NCBI RefSeq assembly: GCF_030813515.1
Contig: NZ_JAUSUK010000002.1
Location: forward strand, 992,001-1,056,000
Length of the DNA: 64,000 nucleotides
Direction of reading: 5' to 3'
Source: Rhodopseudomonas julia
Lineage (GTDB): Bacteria; Pseudomonadota; Alphaproteobacteria; Rhizobiales; Afifellaceae
Both the position numbers and the translations under genes were made by a program. The notes below the pieces were generated by a model that was not told where the DNA came from, made no database searches, and worked only from the letters and a program-made list of their open reading frames with translations. Below are positions 31,209-40,136 of this stretch, piece after piece (the stretch's first letter is position 1; the number at the start of each line of letters is the position of its first letter).

Positions 31209-32140
31209 GCCGTCGTGCGGGCGATGCGGTGTTCGCGCAGATAGATGAAAATGCCGGAGCCGACGACGATTGCCATGCCCACCCATTTCGGGGCGTCCGG
31301 GAGGTCGCCGAAGACTAGGAGGCCGAGAGCGACTGCGGAAACGATCTCGGTATAGCCGAAAGGGGCGAGGACCGAGGCCGGCGCAAGCTGGTATGCCCGG
31401 TTGAAGAGAAGATGGGCGAACGTTCCAATGACGCCTGTTGCCAGCAACAGAACCCAGGCGAGGGTGCTGGCCGGCCATGAGAAGGTAAGATCGTCGATGC
31501 CGAATGGACGGCAGACGATCATCGCGGCGACGATGACCGCAAAGCCGCCGAGAGCTGCATAAAACTGCATCGCGAAGGCGCTTGCACCCCGCGCAACGTG
31601 GCGGCTCAAGATGAAATAGATCCCCACGAGAAAGGCTGTCAGCGCCGGCAGGAGGGCGGGCAGTCCGAAGACCGCGTAGCTCGGCCGGATGATGATGAGC
31701 GCTCCGGCAAATCCGACAAGAACCGCGACGATCCTCCGCCAGCCCACCTTTTCGCCGAGGAAGAGGCCGGACATCAGCGTGACGATCATCGGCTCGACCA
31801 TGAAGATCGCAATCGCGTCGGCGAGCGGAAGAAAGCGCAGCGCGGCGAAGAAGGCGAGGCTGCCGAAGCCGAGGCAGGCGCCGCGCAGGAGGTTGAGCCC
31901 GAGATGCGGAATGCGCAGAGCTGCGGTCCCTTCCCAATGAAGGAGCAGCGGCAAGATCAGCACGCCCTGAAGAAAGAGACGAACGGCCCCGACTTCGCCG
32001 GCCGACAGGCCGTGCTCCGTGATGAGGAGCTTACTCAAGGCATCCATCGTCGGAATGATCATGCCGCCGGCGACGAAGATCATGATGCCGCGCACCATCT
32101 CGGCGGGTGTGTTGGTCAAGGAGGAGGGGAGCGTTGCCAT
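31187..32140 (-). CDS. EamA/DMT-family transporter
   Basis: Drug/metabolite-superfamily inner-membrane protein, 317 residues, ten predicted helices in two EamA repeats. The conserved second-repeat region ATGVIGTFAHLLFNRAYQLA and FLGEKVGWRRIVAVLVGFAG in the first are typical. A polar tail ends the protein. Substrate unknown; such proteins often export amino acids or nucleobase-like compounds. Separate from the next EamA gene by 115 bases on the same strand. Confidence 0.85.
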   Translation of the reverse strand: MATLPSSLTNTPAEMVRGIMIFVAGGMIIPTMDALSKLLITEHGLSAGEVGAVRLFLQGVLILPLLLHWEGTAALRIPHLGLNLLRGACLGFGSLAFFAALRFLPLADAIAIFMVEPMIVTLMSGLFLGEKVGWRRIVAVLVGFAGALIIIRPSYAVFGLPALLPALTAFLVGIYFILSRHVARGASAFAMQFYAALGGFAVIVAAMIVCRPFGIDDLTFSWPASTLAWVLLLATGVIGTFAHLLFNRAYQLAPASVLAPFGYTEIVSAVALGLLVFGDLPDAPKWVGMAIVVGSGIFIYLREHRIARTTAKPPVTH

Positions 32141-32255
32141 TCATCGTCCTTGCCATAAAGCCGCAAGGCGAGCCACCAATGCGTGATGGCATGGCCAGCG
32201 CCACGCTGGGATCAGGCGTTGGCTCTCACGGTGGTGCTGTTGCTATCGGGGACGG

Positions 32256-33191
32256 TCATCCGGGCGAGGGCGCGCGCCGCGCATGACGGCCGGCGAAGAG
32301 GAGCCCATAGAGCGCCACGCAGATCACCACCATCGCCAGGATCTGGAACGTTTCCACCTGCCCGCCGAGCACGACCACCGTGATCAGCATGGTGACGGCC
32401 GGGGTCGGTACGGTGATCGAGCTCGCGACGGAGACGTCGATGTGGCGTATGGCGTTGAACCACAAGACGAGCTCCAGATAGTAGGCGACTCCAAGAAGGA
32501 TCGCAGCTTTTTGGAAGGTCGGGTCGGTGAACCCCTGCAAGAGGGCGCCCGGTTCGCCAATGACCGCCTGAAGGGCGAGAAGCACGACGCCGGAGACGAC
32601 AAGGCGGGTGACGGTCACCTGGTTTGGCGTGATCGACGTCGTCGTCAGGATCTGGCGCAGCAGCACATGCGCGACGGCCCATAGGGCCGGGATGCCGAGT
32701 GCGTAGGCTGACCACCAGGAGATGTCCGCCATGCGGAACGTGCCGCCGGTGGTGAGGTAGACCAGGGCTGCAAGGAGGAGCGCGGTGAAGCCGAGTTCGG
32801 TCGCGCTCTTGCGCTTGCCGAGAAGAATCGCCTCCAGGAGGATGGCGAAGAGGGGATAGGCCTGCAGCGCGATCACCATGCTGACCGGCCCGGCTTTCTT
32901 GGCTGCCACCACATACATGTAGGTCGCCACCGCGAACATTGCTCCGGTCAAGAGCGCGACAGCGATCGTTCGGGCGGAAGGTCGCTGCGCCACCCCTCCC
33001 GCGGAGGTGCCGCGCCGTGCCTCAACGACAAAGAGCGGAAGGCCCGCAACGAGCTGCCAGAAAGTGAGCCAGATGGCGAAAGCGAGGCCGCTCGACCCGT
33101 CCGGGCGTGCATCGGCGATGAGTGGCATCGCCGAGAGGATGAGGAGGCAAAGAAGCGCGTACAGAATGCCGCTGCGCGGGGATGAAGACAT
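32256..33191 (-). CDS. EamA/DMT-family transporter, divergent from a MocR regulator
   Basis: 311 residues, ten predicted helices; EamA repeats with AKKAGPVSMVIALQAYPLFAI and a second repeat ending in the FAGRHARR tail. It is only distantly similar to the neighbouring EamA protein, so recent duplication is unlikely. Its start lies 77 bases from the divergent MocR-type regulator at 33269, an arrangement that usually means the regulator controls it. Substrate probably an amine or amino acid linked to PLP chemistry, but this is inference. Confidence 0.85.
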   Translation of the reverse strand: MSSSPRSGILYALLCLLILSAMPLIADARPDGSSGLAFAIWLTFWQLVAGLPLFVVEARRGTSAGGVAQRPSARTIAVALLTGAMFAVATYMYVVAAKKAGPVSMVIALQAYPLFAILLEAILLGKRKSATELGFTALLLAALVYLTTGGTFRMADISWWSAYALGIPALWAVAHVLLRQILTTTSITPNQVTVTRLVVSGVVLLALQAVIGEPGALLQGFTDPTFQKAAILLGVAYYLELVLWFNAIRHIDVSVASSITVPTPAVTMLITVVVLGGQVETFQILAMVVICVALYGLLFAGRHARRAPSPG

Positions 33192-33216
33192 CGCCGTTTC
33201 CCAGGATAAGATCGCG

Positions 33217-33269
33217 ATTGCATTGGTATGTCTCGCGCAATAATGAAGGCAATCGGATTATTGTATTGA
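33217..33269. promoter_or_regulatory. Candidate operator region shared by the EamA and MocR genes
   Basis: Inverted repeat CAATAAT (33238-33244), 12 bases, ATTATTG (33257-33263), plus a related direct pair ATTGCATTGG (33217-33226) and ATTGTATTGA (33260-33269). The stretch is AT-rich compared with the flanks and lies between two divergent starts. MocR-type regulators usually bind direct or mixed repeats at such places. Confidence 0.4.
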
Positions 33270-34672
33270 TGGCAATGTGGACTCCCGATCTTTCACGCTT
33301 TTCCGGCCCTGCCTATACGGCGCTCGCGGAGGCGATCGGCACGGCGATTTCCGAGGGTGAATTGCGCGCCGGCGAGCGGTTGCCACCGCAACGAGATCTT
33401 TCCTGGCGGTTGGGTCTGTCGCTGTCGACGGTGACGCGCGGCTACGGGGAGGCGGTGCGTCGGGGCTTCCTGGAAGGCAGTGTCGGGCGCGGCACCTATG
33501 TGCGCGATGCGAGAGCGGTCACGGCGGCAGCAAGCGGCGCATGGAATGCAGGTCTGGCACGGCCCACCGGCGAGACGATCGATTTCGCCAACAATCTGCC
33601 GCCGCTCGGTGGGGCCGAGAGGGAGTTTGCCGAGGCGTTGCGGGCACTTTCGGGCGAGCCGGGGCTCTCGGCCTTTCTCGATCACTGGCCGGGACGAACG
33701 GCGGAGCGGCATGCAGAGGCCGCGGGCGCATGGATCGAAACGCTCGGGCTTTCTCGCCAGGGGCGGTCAATCGTGCTCACCAACGGCTCGCAGCAGGGGC
33801 TCTTCGTAGCGCTCCTGGCGCTGGCGCGGCCTGGCGACGCGATCCTCGCCGAGGCGCTCTCTTATGCACCTGTCCTGGCGGCGGCCGAGCGTCTCGGTCT
33901 CAGGGTTTTTCCCGTCGCCATGGACGGGGAGGGCCTCTTGCCTGAATCTCTCGACGAGCAATGCAAGGCGACGGCGGCGCGGCTCCTCTACACCATGCCG
34001 ACGCTGCATACTCCGACGACGGCGACGATGAGTGAGGCGCGCCGACGGGCTGTCGCTGCGGTTGCTGAGCGGCACGGTATCGACATTCTGGAAGATGACG
34101 TCTTCGGCTTTCTGCCGCGCTTACGAGCGGCGCCCCTCGGCGCCTATTTGCCCGAGCAGACAATCTACGTCGCAAGCACTTCAAAGAGCCTCGCGCCGGG
34201 GTTGCGCGTTGGCTATCTGAGCGCGCCTCTGCGTCATGAGAGGGCTTTGCGGGCGGGCGTCGCTCTCTCCTCGTGGATGCCACCGCCGCTGATGGCGGAG
34301 ATTGCGACGCGGTGGATCGAGGACGGGACGGCGGCGCGCCTCAATGAGGAGAAGCGCCAGGCCGCAGAGGAACGGCAAGCCTTGGCGTGTGAGACGTTGA
34401 AAGGGAGCCGCTTTGCCGCCGACCCGGCGGGCTTTCATATCTGGCTGCAGCTGCCCGAGGGCTGGCGGCCGGATGCGTTCGAAGCTGCGGCGCAGCGTGA
34501 GCGTGTCGCCCTGCGCTCGGCGCGCTCCTTTTGTGTCAATCCCGCCTCGGCGCCTGCCGCGGTTCGTATCTGCCTCAGCCATGAGGCGTCTCGGTCACGG
34601 GTGGAAGAGGGGCTTTTGCGCCTCAAACGGCTTCTCGGCGAAAGCCCCGGCGAGGCGGCCTTCATCGTCTGA
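33269..34672 (+). CDS. MocR-type GntR/aminotransferase transcriptional regulator
   Basis: 467 residues. Winged-helix DNA-binding domain at about 10-80 (AIGTAISEGELRAGERLPPQ, DLSWRLGLSLSTVTRGYGEA), then a class-I aminotransferase-like domain with the PLP-lysine segment YVASTSKSLAPGLRVGYLS. Start taken at ATG 33269; earlier in-frame codons run into the divergent gene. These regulators bind PLP or a PLP adduct as signal. Probable target: the divergent EamA transporter and itself. Confidence 0.9.
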   Translation: MAMWTPDLSRFSGPAYTALAEAIGTAISEGELRAGERLPPQRDLSWRLGLSLSTVTRGYGEAVRRGFLEGSVGRGTYVRDARAVTAAASGAWNAGLARPTGETIDFANNLPPLGGAEREFAEALRALSGEPGLSAFLDHWPGRTAERHAEAAGAWIETLGLSRQGRSIVLTNGSQQGLFVALLALARPGDAILAEALSYAPVLAAAERLGLRVFPVAMDGEGLLPESLDEQCKATAARLLYTMPTLHTPTTATMSEARRRAVAAVAERHGIDILEDDVFGFLPRLRAAPLGAYLPEQTIYVASTSKSLAPGLRVGYLSAPLRHERALRAGVALSSWMPPPLMAEIATRWIEDGTAARLNEEKRQAAEERQALACETLKGSRFAADPAGFHIWLQLPEGWRPDAFEAAAQRERVALRSARSFCVNPASAPAAVRICLSHEASRSRVEEGLLRLKRLLGESPGEAAFIV

Positions 34673-34759
34673 GCGGGCTCTTGTGTGCTTGGGAGACGGC
34701 CGCATCGAGGCTTATTCCTTGCCGCCAGGCTGGAGCTTCCGCGCGACGATCGGGCACAA

Positions 34760-34790
34760 AATTGTCCTTGATGCAAATCAAGGTGCAATT
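34760..34790 (+). promoter_or_regulatory. Candidate operator/promoter upstream of the sugar-binding protein gene
   Basis: Nested dyad: inner CCTTGAT-GCAA-ATCAAGG (34766-34783), outer AATTG (34760-34764) and CAATT (34786-34790). It overlaps a plausible promoter TTGATG, 16 bases, TAAAAG. Likely a repressor site for the transporter genes downstream. Confidence 0.45.
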
Positions 34791-34841
34791 AAAAGGGCGG
34801 GAGCAGCGTGCCCTCCTCCTCGGAGACAAAGGAGACCCATA

Positions 34842-35843
34842 GTGATTACAAGAAGAACATTGCTCGGTTCCGCCGCCCTTCTGACGGCTGGTGCCGCGCT
34901 TCCGGGAGCGTCGAAAGTCTGGGCTCAGCCCAAGAAATTCGAAATCGTCATGTGTGCCAAGCAGGAGGGTATCTCCTGGTTCGACGATATGCGCACGGGC
35001 GTGGAGGATTTCGCCAAGGATTTCGGCGTCAACGCCTATCAGATCGCGCCCGAGACCGGAGATCCTGCCAAGCAGGCGCAGATGGTCGAAAGCCTGATCG
35101 CCAAGAATGTCGACGCCATCCTCGTCGTCCCCAACGATCCGAAGTCCATGGAGCCGGTGCTGCAGAAGGCCAAGGACGCTGGTATCGTCATCGTCAGCCA
35201 TGAGGCGAAGAGCCTTGCGGGCACGGCCGATTACGATGTCGAAGCCTTCAAGAACGAGGATTTCGGCGCCCTCATGTTCGACAAGCTCGCCAAGGCCATG
35301 AATGGGGAAGGCAAGTTCGTCGCGATCGTCGGGGCGCTGACGATGGAAACGCACATGCAGTGGTTCAATGCCGGCATGGAGCACATCAAGGCCGATTACC
35401 CGGACATGGAATTCGTCCTGTCTGAGCCCATCGAAGACAACAACGACGAGAAGACCGCGCTCGACAAGGTCAACGAGGTGCTGAAGCGTTATCCGGACCT
35501 CAAGGGCATCGTCGGCTGCTCGGTGTCGGGCACGTCGATGGCGGCCCTCGCTGTCGAGAAGCTGCGGCGCAAGGACATCGCTGTGGTCGGCCTCGGCCTC
35601 CCGAGCATCAATGGCCCCTATCTCGAAGACGGCTATCAGAATGTGGCGCTGTGCTGGCGTCCTGCCGACGCCGGCTATGCTTCCGCCTTTGTCGCCTACA
35701 AGCTTCTGAACGGCGAAACTGTCGAGGCGGGCATGGATCTGAAGCGGCCGGGCTACGACAGCGTCACCATCGAGGACGGCGTCGTGTATGGCGATGCGAC
35801 GCTCATCCTGACCGCAGAGAACTGGAAGAACTACAAGTTCTGA
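34842..35843 (+). CDS. Periplasmic sugar-binding protein of an ABC transporter (LsrB/RhaS/RbsB type)
   Basis: 333 residues from GTG 34842, seven bases after AAAGGAGA. The N-terminus MITRRTLLGSAALLTAG has RR and a signal cut after WAQ. It is a type-1 periplasmic binding protein with KQAQMVESLIAKNVDAILVV and PNDPKSMEPVLQKAKDAGI, the pattern of autoinducer-2/rhamnose-type solute-binding proteins. It partners with the ATPase downstream and, by inference, the two permeases on the other strand at 37987-40136. Ligand unknown. Confidence 0.88.
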   Translation: MITRRTLLGSAALLTAGAALPGASKVWAQPKKFEIVMCAKQEGISWFDDMRTGVEDFAKDFGVNAYQIAPETGDPAKQAQMVESLIAKNVDAILVVPNDPKSMEPVLQKAKDAGIVIVSHEAKSLAGTADYDVEAFKNEDFGALMFDKLAKAMNGEGKFVAIVGALTMETHMQWFNAGMEHIKADYPDMEFVLSEPIEDNNDEKTALDKVNEVLKRYPDLKGIVGCSVSGTSMAALAVEKLRRKDIAVVGLGLPSINGPYLEDGYQNVALCWRPADAGYASAFVAYKLLNGETVEAGMDLKRPGYDSVTIEDGVVYGDATLILTAENWKNYKF

Positions 35844-35864
35844 CCCAGGGGATGCTCAGCGATC

Positions 35865-37355
35865 ATGGCTGAACTGATCCGCTTGGAGGGCCTGAGCAAG
35901 CGATATATCGCGACCCAGGCCCTCGATCATGTCGACCTGTCGATCGCCGCCGGCGAGGTGTTGTGCATCGCCGGCACGAACGGTTCCGGCAAGTCGACAC
36001 TCATGAAGTGCATCTGCGGTGCCGAGGAACCGGATTCGGGCAACATCGTCTTCGATGGCCATGCCTATAAGCGCTTGAGCCCGTCGCAGGCGATGCGCCT
36101 CGGCATTCAGATCATCTACCAGGATCTGGCGATCTTTCCCGATCTGACGGTTGCCGAGAACATCGCGTTTCACGAGATCCAGCACCGCAAGGGTTTGTGG
36201 GTCGATTGGAAAGCCTGCCGGAAGACAGCGGAAGAGGCTCTTGCCTCTCTCGGGGCCAAGCTGCCGCTCGATGCAAGGCTCGGCGATCTGTCCTTCGGCG
36301 CGAAGCAAACGACGGCTATTGCACGCGCGCTGACGCAGGAGTGTCGGCTGCTCATCATGGACGAGCCGACAAGCGCGCTGCCGGCGCGCGACGTCGAGCA
36401 ATTGCTCGCCATGGTGCGGCGCCTCAAGGAACGCGGCATCTCGGTCATCTTCGTCAGCCACAAGCTCGACGAGGTCTTCGAGATTGCAGACCGCATCTAT
36501 GTGCTGCGTGACGGTAAGGAAGTGGGTGAATACGCGCCCGCCGATATCGACGTCAGCGAGCTCGGTTTCCTGATGACCGGTGTGCGGGTCGTCGCCGGCA
36601 AGAGTGACGAGGTGAGGGCGGATGCTCCGGTCCTCCTCGAAGTCCAGGATCTCCAGCGCGACGGCCAGTATCGCGATTTGTCTTTCGCGTTGCGGGCGGG
36701 CGAGGTTTTGGGCTTTGCCGGCCTGACCGGCTCCGGCCGCACAGAGACCGCTCTTTCTCTCTTCGGTCTCAATCCGGCGAAGTCCGGCCGTGTGCTCGTC
36801 GACGGCAAAGAATTGCGTATCACCTCGCCGCAGGATGCGGTGCGCGCGGGGATCGTGCTCGTCTCCGAGGATCGGGCGAGCCAAGGTCTTTTCGGCCGCA
36901 AGCCGATCCGTATGAACATCGCCTCGTCGATCTATGAGCGCATCAAGGGCTCGCTGTCGCTCATCTCGAGCGACAAGGAAGCGACGATCGGCGACGAATG
37001 GGTGACGAAGGTGCGGGTGAAGACCCCGTCGGCCGCAGAGGCCGTACAGAGCCTCTCAGGCGGCAACCAGCAGAAGGTCGTGCTCGCCAAATGGCTGGCG
37101 ACCGAGCCGAAGATCCTGATCCTCGACAATCCGACGGCCGGCATCGATGTCGGCTCCAAGGCGGAGATTCACGAAATCGTGCAGACGCTGGCGCGCGAGG
37201 GCTGCGGCGTCATCATGATTTCCGACGATATCGACGAGCTCGCCATGAGCTGCAACCGCGTCCTCGTCTTCCGCACGGGGCGGATCGTCGAGGAATTTTC
37301 GGGTCCGGAGATCACGTCGGGTCGCATTGCTGCAACCATCCGACAGGACGACTGA
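35865..37355 (+). CDS. Sugar ABC transporter ATPase with two nucleotide-binding domains (RbsA/MglA type)
   Basis: 496 residues, tandem ABC domains. First half: GTNGSGKSTLMKC (Walker A), LSFGAKQTTAIARAL (atypical signature) and LLIMDEPTSAL (Walker B). Second half: GLTGSGRTETALSLFG, a degenerate P-loop with Arg for Lys as usual in this family, and LSGGNQQKVVLAKWLA. Starts 21 bases after the binding-protein gene. It energises the uptake of a pentose-like sugar or related ligand. Confidence 0.92.
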   Translation: MAELIRLEGLSKRYIATQALDHVDLSIAAGEVLCIAGTNGSGKSTLMKCICGAEEPDSGNIVFDGHAYKRLSPSQAMRLGIQIIYQDLAIFPDLTVAENIAFHEIQHRKGLWVDWKACRKTAEEALASLGAKLPLDARLGDLSFGAKQTTAIARALTQECRLLIMDEPTSALPARDVEQLLAMVRRLKERGISVIFVSHKLDEVFEIADRIYVLRDGKEVGEYAPADIDVSELGFLMTGVRVVAGKSDEVRADAPVLLEVQDLQRDGQYRDLSFALRAGEVLGFAGLTGSGRTETALSLFGLNPAKSGRVLVDGKELRITSPQDAVRAGIVLVSEDRASQGLFGRKPIRMNIASSIYERIKGSLSLISSDKEATIGDEWVTKVRVKTPSAAEAVQSLSGGNQQKVVLAKWLATEPKILILDNPTAGIDVGSKAEIHEIVQTLAREGCGVIMISDDIDELAMSCNRVLVFRTGRIVEEFSGPEITSGRIAATIRQDD

Positions 37356-37412
37356 GCGCCCTGTCGGCCCCGATCTCAATGTGAGCTTAAGCGCTTGGTG
37401 GACGCCGCAACG

Positions 37413-37973
37413 TCATTCGACGTTGCGGTGACGCCCGACCATGGTTTCGCGGTCGATCTGCATGCGCTCGGCGAGCGCGATCACGATCTGGTCGAAGAGA
37501 ATGAGAAGGGCCTGCTCGAAGAGGTTGCCCATCGGCTGGCTGGAAGGCACTACGTCGGCCTTGCCCTTGAAGACGGCGGCCGGCAGGAACAGGCGTTGTT
37601 TCGCCTTCTGCGCCGTCGTGCCGCTCGGATCGCCGGTGACGACGATGGTGGCGGCGCCGGCCGCGACCGCCTGATCATGAATATAGTCGATATGGCCGAT
37701 CGAGCCGCTGCCGGATGTGGCGATCAGCAGGTCGCCCGGGCCGATCGAGGGCGTCGTGTCGTCCCAGATCCAATGCGCTTCCTTGCCGAGATGCATGAGG
37801 CGCATGGTGAAGGCACGTGTCGACAGACCTTCGCGCCCGACACCGATCAGAAAGACCCGTTTGGCCCCGACGATCGCATCCATGAAGGCGCTGATTTCGG
37901 CTTCATCCAGGCGCTTCGCCACCTGGCTCAGCTCTTCGACGGCCCGTTTGAAGCCGCTTGTGATCGTATCCAT
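37413..37973 (-). CDS. SIS-domain sugar-phosphate isomerase, 6-phospho-3-hexuloisomerase-like
   Basis: 186 residues from ATG 37973, six bases after AGGAG; a longer reading would overlap the permease gene. SIS-domain features: RVFLIGVGREGLSTRAFTMR, LLIATSGSGSIGHI and TIVVTGDPSGTTAQKA. Closest family by eye is HxlB, which interconverts 3-hexulose-6-phosphate and fructose-6-phosphate, but no hexulose-phosphate synthase is present. Downstream of two permease genes, so it probably acts on the phosphorylated form of the imported sugar. Confidence 0.8.
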   Translation of the reverse strand: MDTITSGFKRAVEELSQVAKRLDEAEISAFMDAIVGAKRVFLIGVGREGLSTRAFTMRLMHLGKEAHWIWDDTTPSIGPGDLLIATSGSGSIGHIDYIHDQAVAAGAATIVVTGDPSGTTAQKAKQRLFLPAAVFKGKADVVPSSQPMGNLFEQALLILFDQIVIALAERMQIDRETMVGRHRNVE

Positions 37974-37986
37974 TGTCATCTCCTGA

Positions 37987-39045
37987 TCAGCCAGCACGGA
38001 GCGCGGCACGCGTCAGCGAGCGCCTCACGATCCTGCGCACGAAGAAGTTCAACGCCATGAAGATGAGGAGAAGCCCGCCCCAAATCATCTTCTTGGCGTA
38101 GGGCGAAAGCCCTTCGATGGTGAAGGCGTTCTCCACGCATTGCAAAAGCAGGACGGCGGCAAGCACGTTGAGAAGCCGTCCACGGCCGCCATAGGGGTCC
38201 ATGCCGGCAAGCACCGCCACCAGGATCGCCTGCAGCAGAAACGTGTCGCCGAAGCCGACCTTCATGGAATTGAAGCGCGCCAGCATGATGAGGCCGGCGG
38301 CGCCGGCGAGGAGGCCGGAAAGCGCATAGGAAATCAAGATGGCGCGATTGATCGGCAGGCCCGTGAAAAGGGCCGCGACCTTGTTGTCGCCGTAGAGATA
38401 GAGGGTTTTTCCGAAGAGCGAGTTGCGGATGTAGAAGGATGCCAGGACGAAGAGCACCGCCAATGCGCAGAAAGAAACGGGGATCGGCCCGAGCTTCAGC
38501 ATCAAAATGTCGGTGAATGTGGAAGGCATGCCGGTGATGCCGACGCCGCCCGTCAGCCCCGATGCGAGGCCGAAATAAAGCAGCATCGTGCCGAGCGTCG
38601 TTACCAGCGCCGGGACGCCGAAACGGGCGATGATGATGCCGTTGAAGAGCCCCATCAGCACCGACGATCCGAGCGCCACGAAGGTGGCGAGCGCGATCGC
38701 GCCGCCGGGGCCAAGCGCGTCGACGATGCTCGGATTGGTCATGATGTAGGCGGCGAAGATTGCCGAGAGGTCGGCCACGGCAATGACGGAAAGATCGATG
38801 CCGCCGGTGATCATGGCAATCGCCATGGCGAGCGAGAAAAGAGCAAATTCCGGCACCTGCTCGAGAACCGAGACAAGGTTGGTGGAATTGAAGAAAGCAC
38901 CGCCAAGGCGCATGGCGATCAGGGCCAGCACGATCGCCGCGATGCCGTAGAGAACGACTTCGGCCAGGAATTCTTCGTTGAGGCGGGCCTGCAATCCTGG
39001 CCGTTTGCGCGGCGGTGCGACGTGAGAAGGCGTTGTATCAGCCAT
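37987..39045 (-). CDS. Sugar ABC transporter permease (RbsC type), second of a pair
   Basis: 352 residues from ATG 39045; a GTG at 39057 overlapping the stop of the upstream permease gene (GTGA) is an alternative start. About nine or ten hydrophobic segments; ITGGIDLSVIAVADLSAIFA is the conserved early segment of ribose-type permeases, and NSLFGKTLYLYGDNKVAALFTGL the later cytoplasmic loop. Forms the channel with the other permease and the ATPase at 35865. Confidence 0.88.
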   Translation of the reverse strand: MADTTPSHVAPPRKRPGLQARLNEEFLAEVVLYGIAAIVLALIAMRLGGAFFNSTNLVSVLEQVPEFALFSLAMAIAMITGGIDLSVIAVADLSAIFAAYIMTNPSIVDALGPGGAIALATFVALGSSVLMGLFNGIIIARFGVPALVTTLGTMLLYFGLASGLTGGVGITGMPSTFTDILMLKLGPIPVSFCALAVLFVLASFYIRNSLFGKTLYLYGDNKVAALFTGLPINRAILISYALSGLLAGAAGLIMLARFNSMKVGFGDTFLLQAILVAVLAGMDPYGGRGRLLNVLAAVLLLQCVENAFTIEGLSPYAKKMIWGGLLLIFMALNFFVRRIVRRSLTRAALRAG

Positions 39046-39053
39046 GGCCGTGC

Positions 39054-40136
39054 TCACACATCCTGGAAGTTGAGGAGCTTCAGATTGCGCTGCTTCGCCC
39101 GGTAGTGAGAGATCGCAGCGATGGCCACCATGGCCGCGCCAATGAAGAAGCGATTCCACGAGGCGGACAGCCCAAGCGTCACCAGCGTGTTGCTCAAGAG
39201 CGTGATCAGCGCCATGCCGAGAACGACGCCACCGACGGAGCCTGTGCCGCCTGTCAGCTTCGCGCCTCCGATGACGACCGCCGCAAGCACGATGAGCTCG
39301 TTGCCGACGAGCGAGACCGGGTTCACGAGGCGGATTTCCGACACCATCATCAAGCCGGTGAGGCCTGCGAGCGCGCCGGCATAGCCGTAGACGACGAGGT
39401 TGATCTTCAAGACTTCGACGCCGGAGCGCACGGCGCCGAGAGGGTTGGAGCCGAGCGCATAACTCGCCCGTCCGATCGGCGTCCGGTTGAGAAGATACCA
39501 GGTCAGGGCGATCACGATCACGAGGGGAATTGCGAAGACCGAAAGCCCGGTGAAGCCGGGGCCGGCCGGGATTTCAAACAGGACGGCGGTGCCGAAATCG
39601 CGCAGCGAGGAGGGCATGAAGCCCGCCGTGATCGGCCGTGCACCGAGAAAGACCATGAGCACGCCTTGCAGAACCCCCTGCATCGCAAGGGTCGTGATCA
39701 AGGTGGGCAGCGAGAATAGATAGATGATCAGGCCGTTGACGAGGCCGACGAAGGTGCCGATGCCAATCGCGACCGTGAGGGCGAAGGCGAGGCTGTCGAT
39801 CCCGAGCGCATTCGATAACGCCGTGGCGATCCAGGCCGACAAAATAGCGTTTGCCAGGAACGACACATCGATGCCGCCGGTGACCATGACGACGAGGACC
39901 CCGAGCGCGACGATGGTGAGCGCGGAGCCTGTGCGGATCAGATCGAACAGAGATGCGAGCGACAGGAAATCCGGTGACTGAATCGTCACGATGACGATGT
40001 AGGCAAGGATAATCAGGGCCAGGAGCCGCAGGTTTTCACCAGCTCCGCTCCCGCCGCGAGGCCATAGCCGCTCGCGCCAGGATGCGCCTGCACCTGGCGT
40101 TGGCGCATTTGGCTCAAAGGCGGACCTCGTCGTCAT
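39054..40136 (-). CDS. Sugar ABC transporter permease (RbsC type), first of a pair
   Basis: 360 residues, multi-pass. VMVTGGIDVSFLANAILSAW and the loop RASYALGSNPLGAVRSGVEV are family motifs. Its end overlaps the alternative GTG start of the next permease gene. The N-terminal ~35 residues are polar and Pro/Gly/Arg-rich, ahead of the first helix. Read in the opposite direction to the binding-protein and ATPase genes of what seems to be the same transporter. Confidence 0.88.
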   Translation of the reverse strand: MTTRSAFEPNAPTPGAGASWRERLWPRGGSGAGENLRLLALIILAYIVIVTIQSPDFLSLASLFDLIRTGSALTIVALGVLVVMVTGGIDVSFLANAILSAWIATALSNALGIDSLAFALTVAIGIGTFVGLVNGLIIYLFSLPTLITTLAMQGVLQGVLMVFLGARPITAGFMPSSLRDFGTAVLFEIPAGPGFTGLSVFAIPLVIVIALTWYLLNRTPIGRASYALGSNPLGAVRSGVEVLKINLVVYGYAGALAGLTGLMMVSEIRLVNPVSLVGNELIVLAAVVIGGAKLTGGTGSVGGVVLGMALITLLSNTLVTLGLSASWNRFFIGAAMVAIAAISHYRAKQRNLKLLNFQDV

